DNA of 64,000 nucleotides from Betaproteobacteria bacterium RIFCSPLOWO2_12_FULL_62_58 (GCA_001772005.1 MERI01000058.1:1-64000); one strand, 5' to 3'; shown: positions 40,088 through 50,300, counted from the first letter of the stretch. Program-made: numbers and translations. Notes: a model not told the origin generated them from the letters alone.

Positions 40088-42631
40088 ATGCCCGGCACTC
40101 CCTATCAGCTGGAAATCAATCCACGGCTGCCGTCACGTCTGGCACGGCTCGAAGAGCTTGCCAACAACCTCTGGTACAGTTGGGACCGGCCGACACGCAA
40201 CCTTTTTTCACGGCTGCACCCGGCGCTGTGGCACGCCGTCGGCCACAGTCCGAAAGCATTTTTGAAACGCGTCAACCAGCAGCGCCTGGTCGATGCCGCC
40301 GAGGACCCGGTATTTCTCAGCAGCTATAACCGGGTGCTGTCGGCGTTCGACACCTACCTCGCGGAAACCCAGCGCGGCGAGGGCCTGGCGCAGGGCGATT
40401 TGATCGCCTATTTCTGCGCCGAGTTCGGTTTCCACGAAAGCCTGCCGATCTACTCCGGCGGGCTGGGTATTCTCGCCGGCGACCACTGCAAGGCGGCGAG
40501 CGACGTGACCCTGCCGTTCGTCGGGGTCGGCCTGCTTTACCGCCAAGGCTATTTCGCCCAGACCATCGACAACGAGGGCCGGCAGCACGCACTCTATACC
40601 GACTCCGATTTCGATGACCTTCCGATCACGCCGGTGATGCGCCACGATGGCTTTGCGCTGCGCGTCAGCGTCGAGCTTCCGCAGCGCAACGTCACAGTCG
40701 GGGTGTGGAAGGCGCAGGTCGGCAAGGTCCGCCTGTTCCTGCTCGACACCGACCTCGAGGAAAACAGTGTTGCCGACCGCAACATCGCGCACCGCCTCTA
40801 TGGCGGCGATCGCAACACGCGCATCGAGCAGGAGATCGTGCTCGGCGTGGGCGGGGTGCGTGCGCTCAATGAAATGCGCCTGAAGCCGACGGTGTGGCAC
40901 ATCAATGAAGGCCATGCTGCGTTCCTGGTGCTCGAGCGCATGCGTCAACTCACGTTACGGGGGCTCGATTTTGAGAGCGCGCTGGAAGCGACGGCGGCGA
41001 ACACGATCTTCACCACCCATACTGCGGTGCCGGCCGGCCACGACCATTTCGGCGAGGACATGGTCCGGCACTATTTCGATGGCTGGTGTCGCGATCTCAA
41101 AATCAACTGCGACGAGCTGATCGCGCTCGGGCGCGACCCCGAGAGCAGGGATTTCAACATGACCGCGCTGGCGGTACGCGGGTCGCGCTTCCAGAACGGT
41201 GTGAGCCGCATTCACGGCGGCGTATCGTCGCAGATCTGCGCCGGGCTGTGGCCACAAGTGGAGCATGTCGACAATCCCGTCACTTACGTCACCAACGGCG
41301 TGCACGTGCCGACCTTTCTCTCCGACGAGTGGCACGAGCTGTTCGATCGCCAGCTCGGCCCCGGCTGGAGCCAGCGGCTGGCCGACGAAGATTGCCAGCG
41401 TGGAATCTACGCCATACCGGACCATCTGCTGTGGAGCGTTCATCAGTCGATCAAGGCCCAGATGCTCCACCTGGTGCGCTTCCGTATCTCGCAGCAGCAC
41501 GCGCGCAATCACGGCTCGGAAGCGCACCTCGACCGCATGCTCAAGCTTGCCGATCCCGCCAACCCCAACGTCCTGACCATCGGATTCGCGCGCCGCTTCG
41601 CCACTTACAAACGCGCCACGCTGCTGTTCGAGGACGTCGGCTGGCTGCGCGAAATCGTTTCGGGCTCGAAGCGCCCGGTATTGTTCGTTTTCGCCGGCAA
41701 GGCGCACCCGGCCGATCAACCGGGCCAGGACTATCTGCGCCGCGTGACGGAGATTGCGCGCATGCCGGAGTTCGAGGGCCACGTCCTGCTGGTCGAAGGC
41801 TACGACCTGCATCTCGCGCGGCGGCTGGTATCGGGCGTGGATGTCTGGCTCAACAACCCGGTGTATCCGCTGGAGGCGTGCGGCACCTCGGGCATGAAGG
41901 CCGGCATGAACGGCGTTATCAACCTGTCGGTGCTCGACGGCTGGTGGGGTGAGGGCTACGACGGCAAGAACGGCTGGGCGATCAAGCCGGCTTCCGCCGC
42001 GCTCGACGAGGCCCGCCGCAATCATGAGGAAACGCGCACGCTGTACGAGCTCCTGCAGGACAGCGTAGTGCCGCTCTACTACAACATCGGGCCGGCGGGC
42101 TACTCGCCGGGCTGGATCGCGATGGCCAAGCGATCGATCGCCTCAATCCTGCCGCGCTTCAATGCGACGCGCATGGTCGGCGAATATCTGAAGTTCTACG
42201 AACCGGCGGCCCAGCAGTGGCACCGCTATGCCCAGCTCGAGTTCGCGGGGGCGCGCGAGGTCGCAACCTGGAAAGCGAAAGTACGCGCAGCGTGGCACAA
42301 GCTGTCGATGCGCCGTATCGACAATCCGCTGCGGCGCATCGCGTTTGGCGAAAACCTGCGCTTCGAGGTTGCGGTCAACCTCAACGGACTCGCCGCCGAC
42401 GATGTGATCGTGGAACTGCTGTTGGGGCGGCCGAGCGACAGTGGCCGGCCGGAACAGGCCCAATCGTACCGTTTCGAGGACGAGGGGCCGATTGCCGGCG
42501 GCAGCGAGCACCATTACGTGCTCGAGTTCACGCCCAAACTATGCGGCAAGATCGAGTACCGCATCCGCGTCTATCCCCACCACAAGCTGCTCACCCATGA
42601 CTTCGAGATGGGAATGATGACATGGTTGTAA
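40088..42631 (+). CDS. glgP: Alpha-glucan (glycogen) phosphorylase, GT35 (copy 2)
   Basis: An 847-residue phosphorylase that yields glucose 1-phosphate. Its N-terminal DUF3417-like part (residues 1-115, LEELANNLWYSWDRPTRNLF) precedes the catalytic core: IAYFCAEFGFHESLPIYSGG, FTTHTAVPAGHDHF, IGFARRFATYKRATL and the PLP-lysine loop EACGTSGMKAGMNGVINLSV. The end (residues 750-847) has a beta-rich tail. The first phosphorylase at 9.9 kb lacks the CAEFGFHE variant (it has SMEFGLSE) and differs throughout. Position within the glgC-GH57-glgP-glgA run links it to glycogen turnover; glgA follows after 39 bp. The ATG has a weak ribosome site. Confidence 0.95.
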   Translation: MPGTPYQLEINPRLPSRLARLEELANNLWYSWDRPTRNLFSRLHPALWHAVGHSPKAFLKRVNQQRLVDAAEDPVFLSSYNRVLSAFDTYLAETQRGEGLAQGDLIAYFCAEFGFHESLPIYSGGLGILAGDHCKAASDVTLPFVGVGLLYRQGYFAQTIDNEGRQHALYTDSDFDDLPITPVMRHDGFALRVSVELPQRNVTVGVWKAQVGKVRLFLLDTDLEENSVADRNIAHRLYGGDRNTRIEQEIVLGVGGVRALNEMRLKPTVWHINEGHAAFLVLERMRQLTLRGLDFESALEATAANTIFTTHTAVPAGHDHFGEDMVRHYFDGWCRDLKINCDELIALGRDPESRDFNMTALAVRGSRFQNGVSRIHGGVSSQICAGLWPQVEHVDNPVTYVTNGVHVPTFLSDEWHELFDRQLGPGWSQRLADEDCQRGIYAIPDHLLWSVHQSIKAQMLHLVRFRISQQHARNHGSEAHLDRMLKLADPANPNVLTIGFARRFATYKRATLLFEDVGWLREIVSGSKRPVLFVFAGKAHPADQPGQDYLRRVTEIARMPEFEGHVLLVEGYDLHLARRLVSGVDVWLNNPVYPLEACGTSGMKAGMNGVINLSVLDGWWGEGYDGKNGWAIKPASAALDEARRNHEETRTLYELLQDSVVPLYYNIGPAGYSPGWIAMAKRSIASILPRFNATRMVGEYLKFYEPAAQQWHRYAQLEFAGAREVATWKAKVRAAWHKLSMRRIDNPLRRIAFGENLRFEVAVNLNGLAADDVIVELLLGRPSDSGRPEQAQSYRFEDEGPIAGGSEHHYVLEFTPKLCGKIEYRIRVYPHHKLLTHDFEMGMMTWL

Positions 42632-42670
42632 TCGCGCCCGGCGCAGCGGCGAGCTGAGCAGACCTGTTCC

Positions 42671-44134
42671 GTGCAAGACGCTCATCGACTCCGGGTCCTG
42701 TTCGTGGTCTCGGAACTGGCGCCATGGGTCAAGACCGGCGGGCTGGGCGAGGTTGCGGCGACATTGCCGGCGGCGTTGCGCGCGCTGGGCGTCGACGTGC
42801 GCGTGCTGGTACCGGGTTACCCGGCCGTGTTGCATGCCCTGCCGCACGCGGGCGCGGCCGCTGATTTCCCGCATCTCGGCGGCGTACTGCCGCGCGCATT
42901 ATTGCGCGCCGCCGAAACGCCGGCGGGCATCCCGCTATTCGTCGTGGAATGCCCGCAGCTCTATACGCGTCCCGGCGGCCTCTATCAAGACAACAATGGC
43001 GTGGACTGGCCCGACAATCATTTGCGTTTCGGCTTGTTGTCGCGAGTCGCCGCGGCGATTGCCAGCGGAGTTGATGAGATCGGGTGGCGGCCGGCAATCG
43101 TTCACTGCCACGATTGGCAGACCGGCCTCGCACCGGCGTACCTCCATTATCACGCCCCGCACGCGGCACGCACCGTGTGCTCCATCCACAACGTCGCCTA
43201 CCAGGGCGTGTTCCCGCCGCGGACGCTGCAGGAGCTGGGCCTGCCGCCGCAAGCGTTTGCGATCAATGGCGTGGAGTACCACGGCAAGCTCTCATTTCTC
43301 AAGGCCGGCATCCAGTATGCCGATCGCCTTACCACTGTCAGCCCCACCTACGCGCGCGAAATACAAACCGAAGCGTTTGGATTCGGCTTGGACGGCCTGC
43401 TGCGCAGCCGCGCTGACGTGCTGTGCGGAATTCTGAACGGGATTGATACCCGGCGATGGAATCCGGCCACCGACGATTATCTCGTGCAACGGTATGACGG
43501 TTCGTGCGTCGAATCGAAAGTTGCCAACAAATCGGCACTGCAGCGGCGAGTGCGACTGCCCGTCACCGACGATGTGCCGTTGCTCGGCGTGTTGAGCCGG
43601 TTTACCCACCAGAAAGGGCTTGATCTGCTGCTCGATGTGGCGCAAAAGGTCATCAGGCAACCGGCGCAGATCGTGGTGTTGGGCGAAGGAGAAAAAGCGC
43701 TAGCCGCGAAATTCATGGCCCTGGCACGCGCTCACCGCGAGCGGTGCGCGGCGGTAATCCGTTTTGATGAACCGCTCGCACATCTGATCGAGGCGGGGGC
43801 GGATATCTTCGTCATGCCGTCCCGCTACGAACCCTGCGGCCTCAACCAGATGTACAGCTTGCGCTACGGGACACCGCCGGTGGTGCGCGCGACCGGCGGC
43901 CTGGCCGATACGGTCGTCGATTGCAATGAGCGCACCGTGCAGGAGGGCACTGCAAACGGCTTTGTCTTTGAGGAGCCGACGCCGGCAGCCTTGCTCAAGG
44001 CGCTTGACCGTGCGGTGACGACATGGCGGGACCGAGTGGCCTGGCGCAGGCTGCAGCGCAACGGCATGCGTATGGACTTTGGCTGGGAAGCGAGCGCGCT
44101 GCGCTACCGCGATCTTTATCGGGCGTTGATCTGA
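42671..44134 (+). CDS. glgA: Glycogen (starch) synthase, ADP-glucose-using
   Basis: A 487-residue GT5 glycogen synthase that adds glucose from ADP-glucose to glycogen. It has the ADP-glucose-binding KTGGLGEVAATLPAAL near residue 22, VHCHDWQTGLAPAYLHYH, SIHNVAYQGVFP, the GT-B domain start LGVLSRFTHQKGLDLLL and the C-terminal MPSRYEPCGLNQMYSLRYG with the catalytic glutamate. It is the usual length. The start is GTG with no strong ribosome site. It ends the glycogen operon; the branching enzyme that would be expected with it is absent except as a fossil. Confidence 0.96.
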   Translation: MQDAHRLRVLFVVSELAPWVKTGGLGEVAATLPAALRALGVDVRVLVPGYPAVLHALPHAGAAADFPHLGGVLPRALLRAAETPAGIPLFVVECPQLYTRPGGLYQDNNGVDWPDNHLRFGLLSRVAAAIASGVDEIGWRPAIVHCHDWQTGLAPAYLHYHAPHAARTVCSIHNVAYQGVFPPRTLQELGLPPQAFAINGVEYHGKLSFLKAGIQYADRLTTVSPTYAREIQTEAFGFGLDGLLRSRADVLCGILNGIDTRRWNPATDDYLVQRYDGSCVESKVANKSALQRRVRLPVTDDVPLLGVLSRFTHQKGLDLLLDVAQKVIRQPAQIVVLGEGEKALAAKFMALARAHRERCAAVIRFDEPLAHLIEAGADIFVMPSRYEPCGLNQMYSLRYGTPPVVRATGGLADTVVDCNERTVQEGTANGFVFEEPTPAALLKALDRAVTTWRDRVAWRRLQRNGMRMDFGWEASALRYRDLYRALI

Positions 44135-44162
44135 TGTCTTAGCTTTGGTTACGCGGGCCGCC

Positions 44163-44657
44163 TCAGCGGCGCCAGCTCGCACGAAGCAGGTTTTCTTCCT
44201 TGTTGTAATGGAAATCCAGCTCGCCTTTGTAGGCATGGTGCAGTCGCTCGGCGATCTTGCGGGCAAGGTGCGTGTCGGTGGTCGTGAGCGTTACGCCGTC
44301 TTCGGTGTCCTCGATCGCCATGATGCGCTCGAGCGGGTGTTCGGCCTTTTCCGTCACCTCGCAGTTTCTTAGCAGACCCACGATCTCATCGCGGTGCCGG
44401 CGGAAGAACTCGCCGCTCAGCGTCACGTAGCCGGCAGGGAAGTGGTCGTGGATACGATGGCATGCCGGGCATATCTGCTCGTGCGCCCCCGCCGGCGCCA
44501 TGTCCCAGGTCCAGCGGCCCGTGTGGAACGTGGCGCCGCACTTGGGGCAGCGCGTCGGTTCGGGCAGCTTGCGCTTTGACTTGTAGCTGTCGTGTACCAG
44601 CTCCTGCAGCAACTGCTCCCTGCGGAGCATCCGGAAACCCCCACGTTCGCCTTTCAT
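44163..44657 (-). CDS. BCAM0308-family zinc-ribbon protein
   Basis: A 164-residue protein. A zinc ribbon is formed by CPKCGATFHTGRWTW (residues 38-52) and ICPACHRIHDHFPAGYV (63-79). The C-terminal half (FFRRHRDEIVGLLRN, DGVTLTTTDTHLARKIAERL, HYNKEENLLRASW) resembles the family around Burkholderia BCAM0308, whose genes are induced at low oxygen in that genus as far as I recall; no activity is known. The zinc-ribbon plus KH-like tail recalls NMD3/archaeal RNA-binding proteins, so RNA or ribosome binding is possible. The ATG has GAGGTAAG 5 bases upstream. Its FNR-type promoter supports oxygen control. Confidence 0.8.
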   Translation of the reverse strand: MKGERGGFRMLRREQLLQELVHDSYKSKRKLPEPTRCPKCGATFHTGRWTWDMAPAGAHEQICPACHRIHDHFPAGYVTLSGEFFRRHRDEIVGLLRNCEVTEKAEHPLERIMAIEDTEDGVTLTTTDTHLARKIAERLHHAYKGELDFHYNKEENLLRASWRR

Positions 44658-44690
44658 GTCTTACCTCTCATTTGGGTGACTGCGCCTACA

Positions 44691-44731
44691 AGAATACTCC
44701 ACCGCAGAACTCCGGAGTTGATTTCGATCAA
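44691..44731 (-). promoter_or_regulatory. FNR-type promoter of the BCAM0308-type gene
   Basis: The box TTGATCGAAATCAA (minus strand; 44718-44731) is a perfect palindrome in both arms. TATTCT follows after 21 bp. Confidence 0.75.
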
Positions 44732-44800
44732 ACGCGAGTTCTGAAAAAACAAAATTCTGAACGGGAGACTTCGCACCCTGCGCCCGGTCGTGAAGCAAGG

Positions 44801-44841
44801 TTGATCTAAATCAAGGGGCGCCTCGCCCGCATGCCTATCAT
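44801..44841 (+). promoter_or_regulatory. FNR-type promoter of the small protein-CBS unit
   Basis: A perfect box TTGATCTAAATCAA (44801-44814) is followed after 21 bp by TATCAT. It is back to back with the BCAM0308 promoter, 70 bp away. Confidence 0.78.
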
Positions 44842-44868
44842 GGGAAGCGGACCATTGGAGGCAAAGCG

Positions 44869-45081
44869 ATGAAGACCTCGATATCCCGGCATGCGAAGGG
44901 CTGGGGTCACGCAGCGGCGCGGCATGCGAAGCAGCGATCTAGGGGAGCGTCGCGCACGCGCAGAACGGACGCGAAGGAGACGTTTCCAGAGCGCGAGGAG
45001 GATGCGATGGAGTATGACAGCATTGCGCGCGACTTCGCGCAGGCCCATCGCGAAGCGCTCGACGCGGAAGATTACAACTGA
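44869..45081 (+). CDS. Hypothetical 70-residue protein, basic then acidic
   Basis: I do not recognise this protein. Its first 45 residues are basic and rich in Arg, Lys, His and Ala (KGWGHAAARHAKQRSRGASR), and the last 25 are acidic (MEYDSIARDFAQAHREALDA). The ATG has GGAGG 8 bases upstream, and a strong FNR-type promoter stands just before it, so translation is likely. A second ATG (45007) within the frame could give only the acidic part. The CBS gene follows after 32 bp, so the two are probably one operon. Confidence 0.6.
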   Translation: MKTSISRHAKGWGHAAARHAKQRSRGASRTRRTDAKETFPEREEDAMEYDSIARDFAQAHREALDAEDYN

Positions 45082-45113
45082 ATTCGGGCGGGCAAACCCG
45101 GAAGGAGAAACGG

Positions 45114-45569
45114 ATGGCAAACGTCGGGGAAATCTGCAAACGCGACGTGGTGTGCGCAAGCCGTGACACGACGGTCGCCGGCGCGGCCAAGCTGCTGCGC
45201 CATCACCACGTCGGCAGCCTGATCGTGGTGGAGCCGATGAACGGCGATGGTCGAATGCCGGTCGGCGTCGTCACCGACCGCGATATCGTCATCGAAGTGA
45301 CGGCCGTGGATCTCGATCCGAATGTCATCACGGTGGGCGACATCATGGCGCCGGAGCTGATCACCGCGCCGGAAAGCCTGGGCATACTCGAAACCATGGA
45401 GGTGATGCGCTTCAAGGGCGTGCGTCGCCTGCCGATCGTGGACCGCGGGGGCCTGCTGGTCGGCGTCGTTTCGATCGATGACATGCTGGAGGTGCTGGCG
45501 GAGGAACTCACCGATCTTACCCGCATCGTTGCCCGGGAGCAGGCGCGCGAAATGCAAGGCCGCAAGTAG
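45114..45569 (+). CDS. CBS-domain pair protein
   Basis: A 151-residue protein made of two CBS domains (residues 5-70 and 75-135): AAKLLRHHHVGSLIVVEP, VGVVTDRDIVIEVTA, VGDIMAPELITAPE and MRFKGVRRLPIVDRGGLLVG. A CBS pair binds adenine nucleotides such as AMP or ATP and so can sense energy state. No effector domain is attached, so it would act on a partner. The ATG has GGAAGGAG 6 bases upstream. The FNR box before the preceding small gene probably covers it. Confidence 0.9.
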   Translation: MANVGEICKRDVVCASRDTTVAGAAKLLRHHHVGSLIVVEPMNGDGRMPVGVVTDRDIVIEVTAVDLDPNVITVGDIMAPELITAPESLGILETMEVMRFKGVRRLPIVDRGGLLVGVVSIDDMLEVLAEELTDLTRIVAREQAREMQGRK

Positions 45570-45592
45570 CCGGCGGAAAGGAATCGACTACC

Positions 45593-45733
45593 GTGCACAG
45601 CCAGCTGCAAATCACCGTGCGCGACATGGCGCACTCGGCGGTGCTCGACGACGACATCCGGAGGAAGGCCGCCAAGCTCGAGCAGTGCTGTTCGCGCGCC
45701 ACCGCCGCTGGACAGGGCGCCGGCGATGACTAA
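45593..45733 (+). pseudogene. hpf 5-prime fossil or 46-residue small ORF
   Basis: A GTG with GGAAAGGA 9 bases upstream opens a 46-codon frame: QLQITVRDMAHSAVLDDDIR, RKAAKLEQCCSRATAAG. The hibernation factor here starts PLQITFRNLKRSEAVGAKVR, EYAENLEKYCDRIMGCR, so this is the first third of an HPF domain. The end is unrelated, and the frame overlaps the start of the next gene (ATGACTAA). It lies in an FNR-controlled operon and may still be translated, but it cannot fold as an HPF domain. Confidence 0.6.
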
Positions 45734-46214
45734 CTGGTGCGTGGTCGTCGCCGACGGCGCGCGGGCGCGCATCTTCGTGCTCGAGCCGGGGGGCGGGCGG
45801 GCGGGCGATCCGAGCCTGCTCGAAAAGGCCGATCTCGCCAATGCGGGATACAGCGCGCGCGGCGCCGATGCGCCGCACATGCGCACCGAGCGCAATACCA
45901 ACCGCCAGACGGGGCCGATGCATGCCGTGGGCGAGAAACGCGAGCAGCACCGGCTGGAGGTGGAGCGCCGCTTCGGCGTACGGATCGCCGAGCGCGTTGC
46001 AGAAGTGGTCAAGGGCTGGAATGAAGGATCGATCGTGCTGGTGGCCGATCCGCGGCTGCTCGGGCTGATGCGCGAGATGCTGCGCGAGGCGGTGAAATCC
46101 GAAATCACGCTCAAGGAACTGGCGAAGGACTATACGCGTCTCTCCGCCACCGAATTGCACGAGCATCTCGCGAGTAACGGGCTGATTCCGATGCGGCGGC
46201 GTAATGGAGCGTGA
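45726..46214 (+). CDS. Host-attachment-family protein (PF10116 type)
   Basis: A 162-residue protein of the family named for a role in attachment to host cells in Agrobacterium-like bacteria but found widely in free-living ones. Motifs: NWCVVVADGARARIFVLEPG at the start, RQTGPMHAVGEKREQHRLEV in the middle and GSIVLVADPRLLGLMREML and KDYTRLSATELHEHLA near the end. The fold resembles the release-factor eRF1 domain 2 family, so a role on ribosomes is an alternative. It has no signal peptide. The ATG overlaps the stop of the hpf fossil, so translation may be coupled to it. Confidence 0.82.
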   Translation: MTNWCVVVADGARARIFVLEPGGGRAGDPSLLEKADLANAGYSARGADAPHMRTERNTNRQTGPMHAVGEKREQHRLEVERRFGVRIAERVAEVVKGWNEGSIVLVADPRLLGLMREMLREAVKSEITLKELAKDYTRLSATELHEHLASNGLIPMRRRNGA

Positions 46215-46266
46215 GGCGCAGGGACCGCCGGCCGGTTGCCGTTGTGCCACAATACGCGTTGTTGCC

Positions 46267-47301
46267 ATGATAGTTCGGAGTTTTTCCGCGATGCTGTTCG
46301 TGACGGCGACGTGGGCGCAGGCCGCCGAGCCGCTCGCCACGGCGACCGCCGCATTGCGCGAGGTCGAGCAGGCCTACGCGGCTGAAGGGGTGGTCGAGGC
46401 GGTCAAGCAATCCACCGTGGCGGCGCAGATTTCCGGGCGCGTCGTCGATATCCGGTTCGACGTCGGTGACAGCGTCAAGAAAGGCGAGGTTATCGTGCGT
46501 ATCGACGAGCGCGAAGTGAGCGACGCGCTCGCGAGCACTCAGGCGCAGATCGCGCACGCGCAAGCCACCCTCGCCAACGCCAAGGCGCATTACGAGCGCA
46601 CCCAGCAGCTCTACAACCAGAAATTCGTGAGCCAGGCGGCGCTCGACCGCGCACAGGCCGATTTCCGGGCGGCACGGGCACAACTCGAAGCCGCGGTGGC
46701 GGTGGCGAGCCAGGCGGCGACGGTGAAGAGCTTTGCCACCGTGACGGCGCCGTACAGCGGCGTCGTTGCAGCGCGCCACGTCGAGTTGGGCGAGATGGTG
46801 GCGCCGGGCAGGCCGTTGATGACCGGCTTCGACCCGGGCGACATGCGGGTCGTTGCAGCCGTGCCGCAATTCAAGCTCGCCGAGATCAGGAACAGCGCCG
46901 CGGCGAGCATCGAATTCCCCGCGCTCATCCAGTGGGTCAAAGCCGGGACGATGACAGTGCTGCCGTCCGCGGATCCGAAAACCCACACCACCAGCGTGCG
47001 CCTGGCGCTGCCGCACTACGTGAGCGGCACCTATCCCGGCATGTTTGCGAGAGTGCATTTCGTCGTTGGCCGTGCCCGGAAGCTGGTGATCCCGGCGAGC
47101 GCGGTGGTGCGGCGCACCGAAGTCACCGGTGTCTATGTGGCCGGCGCGGACGGTGCGGTCCAGTTCCGCCAGGTGCGCCTGGGCGAGCCGGCCGGCGAAG
47201 CGGGCGTCCAAGTGCTCGCGGGACTCAAGCCGGGCGAGCGCGTCGCGCTGGAACCGGTCAAGGCCGCGATCGCGATGAAGGCCGCGCAGCAACGGCAATA
47301 G
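46267..47301 (+). CDS. RND efflux periplasmic adaptor (membrane fusion protein)
   Basis: A 344-residue HlyD/AcrA-type adaptor. An N-terminal signal peptide (residues 1-19, SFSAMLFVTATWAQA) with no lipobox cysteine is followed by the lipoyl-like half motif STVAAQISGRVVDIRFDVGD, a coiled-coil hairpin (residues 85-140, ALASTQAQIAHAQATLANAK), the second lipoyl half ATVTAPYSGVVAARHVELGE and the beta-barrel and membrane-proximal domains. It would join an inner-membrane pump to an outer-membrane channel. The ATG was chosen because the signal peptide starts there. The pump gene follows after 54 bp; no outer-membrane factor gene is near. Confidence 0.9.
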   Translation: MIVRSFSAMLFVTATWAQAAEPLATATAALREVEQAYAAEGVVEAVKQSTVAAQISGRVVDIRFDVGDSVKKGEVIVRIDEREVSDALASTQAQIAHAQATLANAKAHYERTQQLYNQKFVSQAALDRAQADFRAARAQLEAAVAVASQAATVKSFATVTAPYSGVVAARHVELGEMVAPGRPLMTGFDPGDMRVVAAVPQFKLAEIRNSAAASIEFPALIQWVKAGTMTVLPSADPKTHTTSVRLALPHYVSGTYPGMFARVHFVVGRARKLVIPASAVVRRTEVTGVYVAGADGAVQFRQVRLGEPAGEAGVQVLAGLKPGERVALEPVKAAIAMKAAQQRQ

Positions 47302-47355
47302 GCGGAATCCCGCCGCCGGCGTTGGCGCGAGCAACGATCCAAATCGAACAAGGCC

Positions 47356-50300
47356 ATGGGCATTTCCGGGCGCATCACGCGTGTTTTCCTTGAATCGCAG
47401 CTCACGCCGCTGATCGCACTGGCCGCGCTCCTGCTCGGCGCAGTTGCGGTGCTGGTCACGCCGCGCGAGGAGGAGCCGCAGATCAACGTCACCATGGCCA
47501 ACGTCTTCATCCCGTTTCCCGGCGCTTCCGCGCGGGACGTGGAGGCGCTGGTGGCCACCCCCGCCGAGCAGGTGGTGGCGCAAATCTCGGGCATCGATCA
47601 TGTCTATTCGGTATCGCAGCCGGGGCTCGCGATTCTCACTGTGCAGTACAAGGTAGGTGAGGACCGCATCCAGGCGCTGGTGCGGCTCTATGACACGCTC
47701 TATGCCAATCGCGACTGGGTGCCGCCCGAGCTGGGCGTGGGCGAGTTCATCGTCAAGCCGGTCGGCATCGACGATGTGCCGATCGTGACGCTCACACTGT
47801 GGACGCCGGACCCGGCGCGCGGCGCCTACGAACTGAAGCAGGTCGCCAACGCCGCGGAAATCGAGTTGAAGCGCGTGGCGGGCACGCGCACGGTGACGAC
47901 GGTGGGTGGCGCCGCGCGCAGCGTGCGCGTGCTGCTTGATATCGAGCGCCTGAACGCTTTTCATGTTACCGCGAACGATGTGCGCGGGGCACTGCTCGCC
48001 GCCAATGTGGCGCTGCCTTCGGGCCATTTGACGCGCGACGGCCATGAGGTGCCGGTGGAGACGGGTGCTTTTTTCGCGTCCGCCGGCGAACTCGCGCGCT
48101 TGGTGGTCGGACGCGAGGCGGGCCGGCCGGTGTTCCTTTCCGATGTCGCACGCATCGAAGACGGTCCCGAGCAGCCGCGGCACTATGTCTGGTTCGGCCC
48201 CGGAGCGGCGACGCAGGGCGCCGCGCGCGGCGAGTTTCCGGCGGCGACCATCGCGGTATCGAAAAAGCCCGGCGAGAACGCGGTGGAAGTCGCTCAGCGG
48301 GTGATCGCGCGCCTGGCGGAACTCCGCGGAACCGTGATTCCGGAAGGCGTGCAGGTCGCGCTCACCCGCAATTACGGCGAGACCGCCAACGACAAGGCGC
48401 AGAAGCTCATCCAGAAGCTCATTTTCGCGACGCTGTCGGTGATCGCGCTGGTGTGGGCGGCGCTGGGCCGGCGCGAGGCGGTGATCGTCGGCGCGGCGGT
48501 GTTGCTCACGCTGGCAGCGACGCTGTTTGCGTCCTGGGCGTGGGGCTTCACGCTCAACCGCGTGTCGCTGTTCGCGCTGATCTTCTCGATCGGGATCCTG
48601 GTCGATGACGCGATCGTGGTGGTGGAGAACATCCATCGTCACCGCGCGTTGTCGGATGCGCCGCTCGCTGCGCTCATTCCGCAGGCCGTAGACGAGGTTG
48701 GCGGCCCCACCATCCTCGCCACGCTCACCGTGATCGCGGCGCTGCTGCCGATGGCCTTCGTGAGCGGACTCATGGGACCGTACATGAGCCCGATCCCGAT
48801 CAACGCTTCGATCGGCATGCTGATTTCGCTCGCGATTGCGTTCGTGATCACGCCGTGGCTGGCGCTCAAGCTCACTTCGCGCACGCCGGCGGCGGCACAC
48901 GCCGAACGGACGGGTGACCGTCCGCTGCGCACATTTGAACGCCTGCTCGTGCCTTTCCTCGACGGCGCGCGCGGCCGGCCCCGGCGCCGCCTGCTGTGGA
49001 TCGGCACCCTGGCGGCGATCGTGCTCGCGGTGGCGCTGGCCGCGCTGCAGCTGGTGATTCTCAAGATGCTGCCGTTCGACAACAAGTCCGAGTTCCAGGT
49101 GGTCGTCGACATGCCGGCGGGAACAGCGCTGGAGGATACGGCGCAGGTGCTGCACGAGATCGGGGCGTACGTGGCGACACTGCCGGAAGTGACCGATTAC
49201 CAGGCGTACGCCGGGACTGCGGCGCCGATCAATTTCAACGGGCTGGTGCGGCAGTACTATTTGCGCAGCGGCCCCACCGTTGGCGACATGCAGGTCAATC
49301 TCGTCGATAAACACCGGCGCAGCCGGGCGAGCCACGCAATCGCTGTTGCGGCGCGGCCCGGGATCGGGCGTATCGCGCAGCGCTACCGCGCACGCGTGAA
49401 GGTGGTCGAAGTGCCGCCGGGCCCGCCGGTGCTGGCGCCGATCGTGGCGGAGATCTACGGCCCGGACCACGCGGGGCAGATCGCGGTCGCGAAGTACGTG
49501 CGCGCTGCGTTCGCGGCCACCGCCGACATCGTTGATATCGACGACAGCAGCGAGGCTGACGCCGACAAGATCGTGCTGCGCGTGGACCGGACCAAGGCGG
49601 CGCTGATGGGCGTGACGCAGCGCGACATCGTCGCGGCGGTGGGGCTCGTCCTGGGCGGCGAGAACGTGACCGCGCTGCGCACCGGCACTGCGAAATACGA
49701 GGTGGCGGTGCAGGTCGGGATGCCGCCGGAGCAGCAGCACAGCCTGGAGCGGGTGCTGCACCTTAACCTGCGCTCGGACACGGGCGCGCTGATCGCGTTG
49801 TCCGAACTGGTGCAGCCGGTGACGGCGCAGCGCGACAAGGCCATCTACCACAAGGATCTGCTGCCGGTGGTCTATGTGGTGGGCGACATGTCGGGCAGGC
49901 TCGACAGCCCGCTCTACGGCATGTTCGCAATCCGCGATCGCATTGTCGGCCGGGCGCTGGAGCAGGGCGGCACGCTCGGCGAGTATTTCATCAAACAGCC
50001 CTCCGACCGCTATGGGGGCTACGCGCTCAAGTGGGACGGCGAATGGCAGGTGACCTACGAAACGTTTCGCGACATGGGAATCGCCTATGCGGCCGGGCTG
50101 ATCCTGATCTATCTGCTGGTGGTCGCGCAGTTCAGGTCCTACGTCACGCCGCTCATCATCATGGCGCCGATCCCGCTCACGGTGATCGGCGTGATGCCGG
50201 GGCACGCGCTCCTCGGCGCGCAGTTCACCGCAACCTCGATGATCGGCATGATCGCGCTGGCGGGCATCATCGTGCGCAACTCGATCCTGCTCGTCGATTT

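Noticed and set aside
46111-50205. A 1,364-residue minus-strand ORF
   Set aside because: It is the antisense shadow of the adaptor and RND genes: very rich in Arg and His, no family likeness, typical of GC-rich antisense frames.
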